Made by a program: the position numbers and the translations under genes | The notes under the pieces: generated by a model | The model's input: only the letters and a program-made list of their open reading frames with translations | Databases searched by the model: none | What the model was told of the DNA's origin: nothing | NCBI RefSeq assembly: GCF_037975245.1 | Contig: NC_092578.1 | Span: forward strand, 17,863,821-17,927,820 | Direction: 5' to 3' | Source of the DNA: Apostichopus japonicus | Lineage: Eukaryota; Echinodermata; Holothuroidea; Aspidochirotida; Stichopodidae | DNA: 64,000 nucleotides | Part shown: piece after piece, positions 1-11,187 of the stretch | How the letters are laid out: each line of letters opens with the position of its first letter | How positions within the stretch are numbered: position 1 is the stretch's first letter

Positions 1-1119
1 GTGGGGGGTGGATAATTTCACTATCCCCTACTGAATAATGGATATGACATCGCGTCTCTCCTGTTTAACTAACGTGACCGTTTTCCTAAATAAAGAGGTC
101 GCTATTGTAAATTACTGAATAAGTATACTGAACCATGACATGCAACGTGCTGTATGAAAAACAGAGATAACCTCAAAGGATTGAAAATAATAATTGGCTC
201 CACCCCTCCCTCGTTGCCATTCGAGGAGCTTTGAATGTTTTCTAAGGAGACGAGCAGGTTCATCTACCCCTCCCCTCCACCTCCCGCCCGATAAGCTCTA
301 AGACAGGGTCTCCCCAAGAACCCCCTGTGGATGTCAGAGTTGTCCACGATCCCCCAACTTTTCGAGACACGATCTGAGTCATTATTATACTACAATACGC
401 ATAACAGCCTGTGTCTGTTTCATAATTTAGTTATTTATCACATGCACGGTACGGTACTTAGTACTATGGCAACATACGCGTATGGAACGCGAAAAGAGTT
501 TGTCGATAGGTATACGACTTTTGTACATTACTAAATGATATGATATAGCAGATTTTAGCTCAACAAAAGGTACCCTAGTTTTGACTTGCAGAAACGTCTC
601 ACGAACTCAATGGGATGGACTCACTCACCCCCTGGGGGTTCATGCACCCAAGTTAGGGAAACTCTGCTCAAAGATCTTGCTCAAACAAAGTTCGTAATCA
701 TTTCTATATCGTTTCAATGTCTTAGACTATATGGGTTCATTTACGTGCTGTTAATTTTCTGTCGGATTAATTTTCGTTTAAAAATAGATCGTCAGTGATA
801 ATGACCTAGTATTACTTTGTATAACACTTCGACCGTTGAATGATGAATCAACAGTATTTATCTACACGTCATCACGTGGTGTTATCACGTAGGGAACGGC
901 CACGTGATGACGTGTACGATAAATACGTAAATGCAGTCATGAGTACATTGACTCACTAATTACTAAGTTTCCTCAATGATTTCAGAAATAATTACCATTT
1001 TCCTCTGTCCAAGACACGACCCTCTTCAATTCTGCAAATCCTCTTTCTTTCAAATTATTGATTTATACCTTCTGTGTTTTGTTCGTGTATAGGGTCTCAT
1101 TAGCAACACAGCATACAAG
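1..1119. other. Upstream region of the fibrinogen-related gene, no gene seen
   Basis: No coding exon is supported here. Open stretches are short and carry no recognisable domain. The region holds a long inverted repeat (856-924) and the presumed promoter of the gene that starts at 1120. No clear TATA box or transcription start can be assigned by eye. Confidence 0.5.
856..924. repeat. Imperfect inverted repeat containing CACGTG and TGACGTG motifs
   Basis: The left arm (856-879) reads ATTTATCTACACGTC then ATCACGTGG. The right arm (900-924) is its reverse complement apart from a one-base indel. The loop is about 20 bp. Both arms contain a CACGTG E-box and a CRE-like TGACGTG. The repeat lies about 200 bp upstream of the fibrinogen-related start codon, so it may be regulatory, but it could equally be a small foldback repeat. 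Confidence 0.75.
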
Positions 1120-4100
1120 ATGGAGGGCTTCTTTGTTTCATCCATTTTATTTCACGTTTTGTTTTCTTTTTCTAATGCGCTCCTGGGGCCACCTACTCCG
1201 GGACAGGTTCCAGCCCAGGATTTCACCCCCTGTCTTACTCAATATACTCGGAGGGCTGGCCTACGTAAGTACAATATGTATCATATTAGGCTGTTGTTAA
1301 TATATGTAAGCAAAATATGATAATACCGTAACGGTAACATATGTTGTGATGCTGTAAATTGCAAAGTGGTTACGCAACGATCATAACAGTCAATCGTCAT
1401 GTCTAATGGGTTTCTTCACGCTTATAAAAAAGGTCAATTTAGAGATTTCATAAGATAAATAAAAGCTACTTCCAGTGCAGGCTACATTTTAATACCTTTT
1501 TTAATGAGATTTAAGAGACGTTCCCTTTAAACTTTATAGCCTCATTAATCAATGTGGCAAGCTTCTTCATAGTATATATCTCCAAATTTCTTTAGTGTAA
1601 CATCCATCTATCTACCTATCTGTCTATCTATCTATTTTGGAATGTATGCATCCAACTGGTAACATTTATAAGTTAGGTCTTTGAGAAGCTGACGTCATTA
1701 TCGCTGTAGTGGAACACTCTTCCAAATCACATCAAGGATGCTCAGACTATTCATATTTTCAAGAAACTGCTCAAATGTTATCTTTTTCAAGAAGTGTATT
1801 GTAATTAATTTCATGTAACTGTCTTGAGCGCCTTTGAACAACTTTTGTTGATTTTGGCGCTATATAAATGTCTTCTGATTGATTGATTGATTTATTGATA
1901 GTGTTTTAAAGAAAATGCCAGACATTTGTCATTCTTTAAAGGTGAATTATCGTAAACTAAAACAACAGATATGAAAAAAAAATGAACAGCAAAAGTATGT
2001 TTATCATTAATGTGATGATGACGTATCAACATGATAATCATGTCACATAGTATATACAATTTGCATAATCAAAATTGATGTTGTTGTGCACTGATCGGCA
2101 AAAGTTCGGTATTCCTATTTTTTTTTAAATTAATTAAAAAAAAAAAAAATCTGATGGAGTTTCTGCCCTTATACAAATAACTCCAAGCTCAAGTAGATAA
2201 TTAATAAGAAACAGGGAAATCGGTCGTTTCGGCACCTCATGAAGATGGTTTCTTTGACGCCTCTGAACCAGAGTTGAGGTTGTCCCGAATTATCTGCTAT
2301 GCCGATCCCGCTCCAATTTGAGATTGTATATTCTAAGGATGTTGATATTAAACAGATTCCAATCTTACTTTCAATATTATGGTATGTTAGCTCTAAAACT
2401 ATGAACAATGTCCCTTTGTAATAGTAAAATGTACAAGAATTTCAAATTTTGATGAAACATTGAATTCGCTCTATAGGAAATATAGTGAAGTGGCTAATAA
2501 CACACCGTATTCAGGCGCGTATCCAGGGGGGGCGTTGGGGGCGCGCACCCCCCCCCGGGTAAGAAAAGAGGAGAGAAAAGAGGAGAAGAAAAAAGGGAAA
2601 AAAGAGGGGGAAAAAAGAGGAGGAGGAGAGGAAGGAAGGGAAAAAGAAAGAAGAAAGAGAAGAAGGAGAAAAGGAGGGAGTAAAAGAAAAACGCCAAGAC
2701 ACCGGGAAGAGAAAGAGGAACAGTGACATCATTACAGCGCTGATCCCTATTATATACACAGGGTAGCCAGTGACTGATCAAGGATCTCGGAAGGGGCGTG
2801 CGCCTCACCCTACCCCTTACACCGTCAACTCCATTTTGACGTTTCCATTTTTCCTGTCTCACTAATGTATCTATATATATACTATATATGGTCTATCATA
2901 ACGCGTGTGTGTGTGTATATGAAACCTGCTATGAAACCAACTGTGGCTGGTCTCGAACTCGACCGTGTCGTCGGGGAACATGACGCATTTCGGGAGGGGG
3001 CGACCTCCCCCCTGAGCATATTTTTTGTGATATCGCTAGTAATTTCAAAATAGAAAATGCTTAGATGCAACTAACAAGGCCTGAAAAGTGTCATTTCCAG
3101 CGATCTGGGAGGCACTTTCGGCCAAAATTTGCTTGTACGTTCGCGCCAACAAATGGTACTGGGTAGTGCCATTTCCAGCGATCTGGGAGGCATTTTCGGC
3201 TAAAATTTTCTTGTACGCTTCGCGCCAACTCATGGTGGCGCTACGCTTAGATAGTTTGCCTACAGGCTTCGCCCCTCCCTTGGCAACTTCCTCGCTATGC
3301 GCCTGTTTGAGTTTGTAAAGCAAACAGCAGATATCACATCATATCTATGAGCATGAAAATGGCGTTCCAGGATGAACAGCCTCAAAACTTTCTATGTGTG
3401 AACTCATTGGCGTAGGAGCCCAATTTGGGGGCTGTAACGACTTGCCCGAAAAAATAACCAAAAATTTTCGCGCGCTCGGCGCGCGTTCAACATGTAAATG
3501 TCAATATCACATAAGCCAGCATCAGTTATTACATCGCATGCCATTGTGTACCATACGGTCCGTGTAAGTTGTGCAGTATACCGCGGAATGCTAATGTATA
3601 CAACGAACGAAATGTCTTATGTAGATGGAGAAAACCTTGAAAAGTGGGGCTGACTGGTATTATGGGCCGCGACGTAGAATCACCTACAAAAGCAATGATC
3701 CACAGGACATGCGATGAGGTCGAACATGATTTGTGACTGGTGACAATCTTCAAAAAGGTTATGGATGGAAAAATTGGGAAATACTTGGTTCTCAGGCAAA
3801 AATTGTACATCTGGTTGGTCATTTTCAAGCCCGAGAAGTGCCGGTGATCTGGGGGGTATCAAAACCAGAATTTTCTTGTACGCTGCGCGCCAACCGATTG
3901 TGGCGCTCCGCTTAGATAGTAATTCGCGCCCCCGGGTCAGAAAATCCTGGATACGCCTCTGGTATTGATGTCACCTTCAAGTACAAAAAAGGACACACAC
4001 GTACACACGCACACCCCCCCCCCCCCCCCAATGTATGCATTTAGACCCTAACTTACATACAAACTCTAATTCCAAATAATTTTTTTACACTTCAGCTGTA

Positions 4101-6142
4101 AATCCACTAGCACGTGACTGCCGTCAGGCACTTATAATTGGCGGAGGGTTGGATGGTGTTTACGTCATATACCCTCTCAAGGTTGGAGAATGTAAACCCG
4201 TGATGGTATACTGTGACCAAGGGGCCGATGGCGGCGGTTGGGCTGTAAGTACTAAGCCTGCATTGAGCCTTGTAATGTATACATCATAGTAATGAAATAA
4301 GTAATGTAATGTTCGGTAAAGGCCTTGTGAAATATAACGGTTCGACCTCCACCTCACCAAACCCCTACTACCACCCTTCCCTTCATCCTTTCATTATGCA
4401 CTCACCCCCATGGGTCGATGGTAGAGTTCTGTATTTGGACTTTGGTAACACCTACCTTAGATAAATAGTGTACTGAACTATGAAGGAGATCAGTTCGAAC
4501 AGTTCCCACAATCCCCACCCCTTCCACTCCCTACAATCCCCACCCCTTCCACTCCCTACCATATCCCCACCCACCCACCCACCCACCAACCCACCCACCC
4601 GCCCCACTCATCTCCACTAAGTTTCCTTCAAAGTTGGTATGTTACACATATTTACTAAGTTACCATGTTCGCAAATGGGAATTTGTTTTCATATATTGTT
4701 TTAATTTAATTCCATCAACAGGTGATTCAACGCAGAATGGACGGCCGTCTCGACTTTTTCCGGGGTTGGGAGGAGTACAAGAATGGCTTTGGTAGCCTGC
4801 ACGGCGAGCACTGGTTAGGTCTAGATATTATCCACGCATTGACAATGCAAGACGAATACCATCTATTTGTTAACATGTACCTGCCAACCGACTTACAACA
4901 AGGCAAGGCTGAATACTATAAGTTCTTCGTTGGATCGGAGGCTCAGAACTATACACTGGCTATCTCCGAGTATGAACCATCAAGCAACGCAGGTAATTAT
5001 GACCAATTTATAATATTTACCAAGGCTCCGAAACGTGCATCTGCCTATTTTTCAATGCATACTTGTCGATCTGTCCAATGCACACGTATACTATACAGGT
5101 GTTATAATTTTAGTACATGCTGGGGGGACCCTCGGTCCGTCCGCTGGCTATACACCACATTGTCACCCCAACTGCGTCTTCACGCTCCGTGAAAAGTGGA
5201 AGCAATGAGTGTGAGTACCGGTAAGCGCAACACAACTTCGTCTTAGGCCAATGACTTGCCTCATTTCAGCCAGTTCTCCAACATCCCCTTACTACACTCA
5301 AAAACGTCTTTGCGAGTACACTACGAGTAATAGCTACTCTCTTAAAACACCATCGAATATACAAATTACAATGTTTTTACAGACTTTTACGTGCAATCTG
5401 AGAAATTGCAGGCTTGAGACCCATATTTTAGGGCTAGGTATTCGCAGCATAAAACACTCGGGTAGTGCCGTTTCCGGTCATCTGGGGGTTTGAAAAACCC
5501 AAAATTTTCTTGTACGCTCCGCGCCAACCGATGCATGGTGACGCTCCGCTTAGTAAGTCTCCACACATTAGCCCCCCCCCCCCCCCAATAATTTTCCCGT
5601 TCCGCCGCGCCTGGATGCGAGAACTAAAGTGGTGCTTGACGAAATCTTATCCAAGAGAACTCTTCAAAATTCACCTGTCCTCACCTTTTTTCCTCACATG
5701 TACGTACAACGTGAAGACGATGTGTCTCGGTGCAATATCGCGATTTCCTTTCAAGAGTACAAAAGCACATAACCGACAAAAACGTAAAGAGGGGTGAAGG
5801 GCTATGGAGGGGCGGGGAAGAGGAACGAATGTAAATCACTTCTTAAAAAAAAACACACACTCGTAATTTCATTTCTTTTATCTAACAGGTGACAGTCTGA
5901 TGGTCCACAACGGTCTTGGGTTCTCTACTTGGGACCGGGACAACGATATGTGGACCACGGGTAACTGCGCCCTTGATTACAAAAGCGCCTGGTGGTTCTC
6001 GAGCTGCCACACATCGAACCTCAATGCTCCTTATCTTCGCCCGCCATTCGAATTCGCCAAGGGTATCATGTGGCAGACATGGGGTGGCGAAAGGAACTCT
6101 ATGATTTACACGGAGATGAAGATAAAACCAAGATTCCTGTAA
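1120..6142 (+). CDS. Secreted fibrinogen-related protein (FReD domain, FGL/FREP type)
   Basis: Four coding exons, 1120-1264, 4096-4244, 4722-4992 and 5889-6142, join in phase to give 272 aa. Residues 1 to about 20 form a hydrophobic signal peptide. A short linker follows, then one complete fibrinogen C-terminal domain from Asp56-Cys57 to the end. Diagnostic motifs are VYCDQGADGGGW, VIQRRMDG, WEEYKNGFG, EHWLGLD, FSTWDRDND and AWWFSSCHTSNLN. Cys57/Cys88 and Cys215/Cys228 are the two usual disulfide pairs. Asp204 and Asp206 lie in the usual calcium-binding loop beside the carbohydrate or acetyl-group pocket. Such proteins are secreted recognition lectins (ficolins, tachylectins, echinoderm FREPs). 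The length and lack of a collagen stalk resemble sea cucumber fibrinogen-like protein A. The ligand cannot be read from sequence. Introns 1 and 3 contain transposon copies. Confidence 0.93.
1710..1900 (+). mobile_element. 3' end of a non-LTR retrotransposon (relic)
   Basis: An open stretch reads WNTLPNHIKDAQ...FKKLLKCYLFQE before a stop. This is the typical C-terminal tail of CR1/L2/jockey-type reverse-transcriptase ORFs (WNxLP...FKxxLKxxLF). It is followed by a GGCGCTATATAAATG 3' UTR motif and a (TGAT)n tail, the usual structure of a 5'-truncated LINE copy. It lies in intron 1 of the fibrinogen-related gene. Confidence 0.8.
2561..2680 (+). repeat. 120-bp uninterrupted homopurine tract
   Basis: All 120 bases are A or G, with no pyrimidine, in a GAGGA/GAAAA-rich pattern. 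The opposite strand is correspondingly all pyrimidine. Such a tract can adopt triplex (H-DNA) structures. It lies in intron 1 of the fibrinogen-related gene, inside the composite transposon region. Apparent open frames across it are composition artefacts. Confidence 0.9.
3010..3305 (+). mobile_element. Copy of the 24.8-kb hAT-like MITE family
   Basis: The sequence parallels the element at 24756-25056 over most of its length: the TGAGCATATTTT start, a CAAGGCCTG stretch, TTTCCAGCGATCTGGGAGG, TTGTACG...GCCAACTCATGGTGG, then a CCTCGCTAT...GCCTG end. The TTTCCAGCGATCTGGGAGG block occurs twice here (about 3090 and 3170), a local duplication. The left terminus is not clearly preserved. Confidence 0.7.
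3405..3545 (+). mobile_element. Fragment of a second repeat family (CATTGGCGTAGGA terminus)
   Basis: It starts CATTGGCGTAGGAGCC and continues through a GGGGGCTGTA stretch and a CGCGCGCTCGGCGCGCG palindrome to GTTATTACATCGCATGCCA. The last block recurs at about 16480-16502, and an inverted copy of the terminus ends at about 16742. It is therefore a dispersed repeat with two copies in this window. Confidence 0.55.
5459..5560 (+). mobile_element. Fragment of the dispersed hAT-like MITE
   Basis: It contains GTGCCGTTTCCGGTCATCTG, ATTTTCTTGTACGCTCCGCG and the GCTCCGCTTAG block shared with copies at 3838-3930, 18478-18570 and 24889-24990. It lies in intron 3 of the fibrinogen-related gene. No termini are seen. 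Confidence 0.65.
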
Positions 6143-6631
6143 TGGCCTGTAATAGATGAGCGCCCTCTTTAACGGAAGTAGGCGCTATTCAGGGATTAAT
6201 CGATTTGAGGGGGGGGGGGGGGGCGTTTACTCACCAATGTTTCAAACGGAACAAGAAGAATTAAAGAAGAGATACATTTGGTGAAGTATGATGGCCATGT
6301 ATCGGGAATTATTTTCGGGACGCCGAGGGGATGGAGATGGGTTGGGGTGTGAGTGAGTGAGGGGGGGGGGGGGGGGGTTTGAAGGGATTTTAATTTGAAA
6401 TTTCACAACCATATTATCGCAGGTCTTTTAGAATTAAACAAATATAGAGAGCCTCTTTATTGTAATTTAAATTATAATATATAAATAACTGACTGGAGGA
6501 AAATCCGTTATAAATTGTATTTATATTTCTTACAGTGAGAACATTGCAAACATTGGTTTAGAGAAGAAAAAAAAAAACCCCTTCCCTATTGTCTTCTTTG
6601 CTTTCTTTGTTTTGATACTGATGAATAGAAT

Positions 6632-6637
6632 AATAAA
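6632..6637 (+). terminator. Candidate poly(A) signal of the fibrinogen-related gene
   Basis: AATAAA lies about 490 bp after the stop codon, followed by a GT-rich stretch (TGTGATAATTGTTTGTTG). A transposon is inserted about 20 bp further on, within that GT-rich stretch. No other strong signal was noticed before it. Confidence 0.5.
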
Positions 6638-6656
6638 CTGTGATAATTGTTTGTTG

Positions 6657-7141
6657 CAGTGGCATAGCCAGAGGGGGGGGGCAGGGGGAAATGCCCCCCA
6701 AATTGCTTTGTATTAGTCTTGCCCCCCCCCCCCCCAAATGAAATCCAGTGATGTATTCAAAATGCTTCTTTTTTACATTTATTCAAGTTCTAATCACAAG
6801 TATTTATACCTCAGGGCTCATGTTCATACTTCATATCAGGTCAGAACTTGGTAATCAGACCGAGATATTACACATTTTGGGCCTTCATCACACCCACATA
6901 CGGAGACTGTTGATCAATATCGTCCTACAGAAGCAATAAGCGCCGATAATTTTATGCAGACACCACAACGACTGTCTCGGCAATAGAGGTAAATTCAGTG
7001 AAAGTGTGTCATGTTCCAGTGAACCATTGGTGGTGTATTTGTAATATTTCTTGGTAATTCCTACCATCAACCATCACAGGGTTGCCCCCCTTAATAAGAA
7101 AAACCTTGCCCCCTTACAATAGAATGTTGGCTACGCCACTG
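6657..7141. mobile_element. Non-autonomous hAT-like element, 485 bp
   Basis: The left end is CAGTGGCATAGCCA and the right end, read in reverse, is CAGTGGCGTAGCCA. The element is flanked by 8-bp direct repeats GTTTGTTG (6649-6656) and GTTCGTTG (7142-7149) that differ at one base. CAGNG termini with 8-bp target duplications are the hAT signature. The interior has no transposase, so it would need one supplied in trans. Confidence 0.85.
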
Positions 7142-7149
7142 GTTCGTTG

Positions 7150-8563
7150 TCTTATTGGTATAAAATGAAAATTATTCTTGACAGAATTTTGAAATAAATA
7201 CACAAGAAAATGTGTTGTTTTTTCTTTGGTGGGGGGGGGGGGTTGGGGGGATTAAGGTCATGGATACTTCACTGATATGGAGAAAAGTTCAAATTGCTAT
7301 AGAAAATCTTGCTTGTTTCCTCTATAATATCATCATATGAGTTGGAAAAAGAGAGACTTTGGATAAGGTTGGTTGGGTGGGTGGGTGGTAGGAGGGGGGG
7401 GGGGCAAGTTCTCCCCACCTTCGCTGAGGGTACACTCCATATTTTTCCTGATCCAACTCCAATTGCTGTGACAAATTTGATACCCATTCCACAATTTTAA
7501 GCTAGCTAAGCGGCTAAGGCATGAATTAAATATCAATAATAGTGGAATGGCTATAATTTTATGTATCAAATTTAGTTTGAAATCTTTAAACAAAATTTGC
7601 GAATTGTGAAAAGTATCATCGACCCCAACTCAATGTTAAAGGATAATACTTAAAAAACTCCTCAGAGTATCATAACTTTACAGGCATAAATAACCTTTTT
7701 TTCTTCTTAATTTTGTCCCAAACGGCGGTCCAATAAAATAGTCTTGAGTTTTATCATTATGTGGTGGGAATGAAGATGATTCAATAATGTTACTTTTAGC
7801 GTATGCTTGTATCTCATTATATGGAAACAGGACTGACATGACATATGACTTTATGACACATTTGCCAATGTCCAGTAATGTCATTTTCTGCTTTCCACGC
7901 ATGTTTTGAATGATTCTGTTTCTTTGGCAAAGTGACTTTCATTCAGTGATAATTTGCTTCCAATTCAGGCAGTACCTCCTCCCCAAACCCCCAGTCAGAA
8001 TACGACAACAAGTGCATGACACAAAAGAAATGCACAACATGAAATGCTCTCACTTTAAAACATTTGTTATCTCTGTGAAGAAGGAATATTTCTGACAAAA
8101 TGTAATGTGTAAGATGTACTTTTTTCTTCCCTTATGATTTCCTTTTCAGAATATTTCCATTGGAGCACTAGTCGAGATATAATCAAATAATTATACTATT
8201 TAAACAAAGTATTCAAACTTTAGATTGAAATTTTTGCATACATACAAGTTTTTTTTAACAAAAATTTTTGACCGAGATATGACACAATAAACGACATAGT
8301 GATTGGACAAATACTTTTGACGAAAATAAATAAGAGAGAGAGATAGCGAGGAAAATCCCTACCACAGATATCACAAGTTCATTCATACTTAGTAAAGATT
8401 CCTAAATCCTATTGGTCCATTCAGGTCAGCTGACCGTGGTTAATCCTGTGAGTAACGCACGGTAAAATTACGGGGCATCACTTTAATAAATCTGTGGTTA
8501 TATGTAACCAAAAATGTTGTTTTATGATTTTTCCCCTACACAAATGGTAGTGTATGAATGAAC
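7150..8563. other. Intergenic stretch, nothing recognised
   Basis: AT-rich sequence with short G and C homopolymer runs. Several short open stretches were considered and carry no domain, splice context or similarity I recognise. A partial copy of the following foldback repeat (GGTTAATCCTGTGAGTAACG) lies near 8439-8463. Confidence 0.4.
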
Positions 8564-8730
8564 AGGGTTAATCAACAGTCTAGCGTGCGTTACTCACATG
8601 ATTAATGCACTCCGGGTGTTAATGCTATCGCTGGATGCACTCGGGCTCCGCCCTCATGCATCGCTTGCATTATCCCCCGATCGTGCATTAATCCTGTGAG
8701 TAACGCACGCTAGACCGTTGATTAACCCCT
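8564..8730. mobile_element. Foldback (long inverted repeat) element
   Basis: Arms of about 45 bp (8564-8608 and about 8685-8730) are reverse complements with only two mismatches and one indel. They start GGGTTAATCAAC and run through TCTAGCGTGCGTTACTCACA. The central 75 bp is unrelated. A solo arm-like copy sits about 100 bp upstream. It is a small foldback or MITE-type repeat. No clear target duplication was found. Confidence 0.75.
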
Positions 8731-9729
8731 TATTGTCACTGACTAATCCTTCTTCCCTTTTCACAATGTGCACGATCCTAGTAAAATTTCTGAGAAAATC
8801 AATAACAATGCCATGGATCTATAATTAAGTACCCAGAATGTCAACCAAACTTATCACGTAAGCCAGTCACAATATAAATCAGTAGCACATATAGTATTTG
8901 ATAAAATGATAAAAATGAATACATGAACCGTTTTGTAAACAAACCGTTTGATTAGCTGCTAATGGTAATCGACTTTTCTATTTTTCCAATCAATGCTTTG
9001 AGGTAAGTTATGACTAATGTCAGTTTCTATCAATAAAGCAGATGTTTTGAGTTTTCAATTTATTCCACCCACCCCCCCCCCCCCCCTCTTTCAACACAAT
9101 CCAGACTAAGCTCCAAAGGCCTACCCTGGACCAACCAGCCAGTACTATGTAGTTTATAAAGTAAAAATGAACTAGTTGTGATTCAGGTATAAAAGGACAA
9201 TATAAAACAATGGATTAAATATTAATATTAAGGCCTTCATCAACATCATCAATTTAGCCTTAAAGGAGTATTATCACATAGATTTTGCTTTCCTTTCTAA
9301 CTATAAATATCTTGAATACAGTATAGGAACCAATTACTTGGACCCAAGTTTTTTTTATCTTCTTGGACTATGACGTATCCAGGATAAAAATTCTGTCTAA
9401 AGTCACTCTTTAAAGGGAACAGCAATATGCGTTAATAATTTGCCTGGTATTGATTAACTATACCTGACACTAGATGTGGTCTAATGATTTGTGGTTACTG
9501 TGGAAAATTAACTCAATTCAATCAAAGTTAGTCAATGATAAATTAATAATACTTCAACTGAATTTATTAATGAGTTGAAATTTGGCAACGTTCTTGTTCT
9601 TTTTCTTTGTTCATATGGAATAACAGATTCAATGTCAAACAGGTGGAGTTACCATATAGCGAGAAACCGCTCCCCCCCCCCCCCCCCCCCGCTAGAAACA
9701 CTACAACAACATAGGTTTACTCCTTAAAC
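8731..9729. other. Intergenic stretch, nothing recognised
   Basis: AT-rich sequence with poly(C) runs at about 9070-9086 and 9673-9690. No exon, RNA gene or mobile element could be supported. Confidence 0.4.
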
Positions 9730-10900
9730 AGAGCAACCATTTCTCTTCATTGGCACCAGGCTAACACCATACTACGAACAATCATTTTATTTACAAGCCA
9801 TGCATAGACTAACCTCAAACCAAGAGCTTCAGCGACATTACACTGTACTCAGGGTAGTGCTGAAAATTGACTAAAATCTTACGTCAAACAATCAGTTTCT
9901 TTCTGACACTTGACTTTTTTCTCACTCGGTCATTCCTTGTTTGGCCACAGTGGGATTACACCATGCATGAGAATCAATCATTCTTCTACTTTTTACACAA
10001 TGAGCCTTACAGCTTGCAGAGAGCAATCGTTTCCATCATGACACCGGACGTACACCTTACAGCTTGCAGAGAGCAATCGTTTCCATCATGACACCGGACG
10101 TACACCTTACAGCTTGCAGAGAGCAATCGTTTCCATCATGACACCGGACGTACACCTAACAGCTTGCAGAGAGCAATCGTTTCCATCATGACACCGGACG
10201 AACACCTTACAGCTTGCAGAGAGCAATCGTTTCCATCATGACACCGGACGTACACCTTACAGCTTGCAGAGAGCAATCGTTTCCATCATGACACCGGACG
10301 AACACCTTACAGCTTGCAGAGAGCAATCGTTTCCATCATGACACCGGACGTACACCTTACAGCTTGCAGAGAGCAATCGTTTCCATCATGACACCGGACG
10401 TACACCTTACAGCTTGCAGAGAGCAATCGTTTCCATCATGACACCGGACGAACACCTTACACAGAGGGCAACCATTGTATACACACCGCACTGGATGACC
10501 ATCAGCTTCTCAAATCAAAGCAGTCATTTTTATTCTTCACCTACACCGGGCTTACACCTTACTCAGCAACACCGATATTCTTCATGACAATGAGATCTTA
10601 TCATACCAATGAATAAGCAAGTATTTTCTCATCAATGGCACCAGGCTTACACCATACTCGGACAAAGAGCTTACACCTTAAAGAAAGCAATTGTGTTCTT
10701 CACTGACACGTGGCCTACACCTTATACAGAAGGACAGATTTTATTTTGCAAAACGAGCTTCCAACTGATCAATGAGCAATCAGTTTATTCACAACACCAG
10801 AATTACACCTTCTAAAGAGCAACCATTTTCTCAATGACACCAAATTTAAACACAGAAAAATGTTCATGACACACTAGGCTTACATCTTACTTTTATCAAA
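9730..10900 (+). repeat. Old, diverged 50-bp-like repeat field around a young tandem core
   Basis: Short phrases of the 50-bp repeat recur in degenerate form on both sides of the regular array: AGAGCAACCATTT, GGCACCAGGCT(A/T)ACACC, CTTACACCTTA, CTTCATGACAC. They occur at about 9733, 10480-10600, 10630-10740 and 10800-10890. This suggests an ancient array in which a central segment was recently re-amplified. Confidence 0.6.
10005..10454 (+). repeat. Minisatellite, nine copies of a 50-bp unit
   Basis: The unit begins CCTTACAGCTTGCAGAGAGC and ends ACACCGGACGTACA. Starts fall exactly every 50 bp (10005, 10055, 10105 and so on). Copies are almost identical, differing mainly by A/T in CGTACAC versus CGAACAC. 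There are no unique spacers, so it is not CRISPR-like. It lies about 730 bp downstream of the FAM221A stop codon. Confidence 0.95.
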
Positions 10901-11103
10901 CCACAAATCTTGGTTAAGAATCTGCTATGCAACATGACATATATGCAAACATTCAGCTATATTGAAAATGACTTCAAAATATCTTTGTAAAATGTCTTGA
11001 TAACCTTCAACCATCCCAATTCTTCTGTATAACATGAGAAAGTTTACATCAAAACAAGAGTAAAAGATAATGACCTCTCATCAGTTCTTATCGAAAGAAT
11101 AAA

Positions 11104-11109
11104 TTTATT
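11104..11109 (-). terminator. Candidate poly(A) signal of FAM221A
   Basis: AATAAA on the minus strand (TTTATT as written), about 80 bases after the FAM221A stop codon. Confidence 0.6.
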
Positions 11110-11187
11110 TCCTTCTTTCTTCACTGCAAAATAAAATGCTGTCAACTCTTGACCAGTACAACTCTTGACCTCTCACCTTCAGCATAA

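Larger units (their letters stand above)
2512..3961. mobile_element. Composite hAT-like transposon candidate
   Basis: The left end CAGGCGCGTATCCAGG and the right end, read in reverse as CAGAGGCGTATCCAGG, are near-perfect terminal inverted repeats of the CAGNGGCGTAGCC type. Both ends are flanked by GTATT, which is shorter than the 8-bp duplication expected for hAT. No transposase is readable. The interior holds a homopurine tract, a related shorter element (to 3305), the end of another family (3405) and a further fragment (about 3838-3961). This looks like nested insertions. The outer boundaries are tentative. Confidence 0.5.

Noticed and set aside
2460-2726. Lys/Glu/Arg-rich 88-codon open frame
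   Set aside because: It is a direct consequence of the homopurine tract.
10005-10454. CRISPR-like array
   Set aside because: The 50-bp units are contiguous with no unique spacers and no cas genes, and the sequence is animal nuclear DNA.
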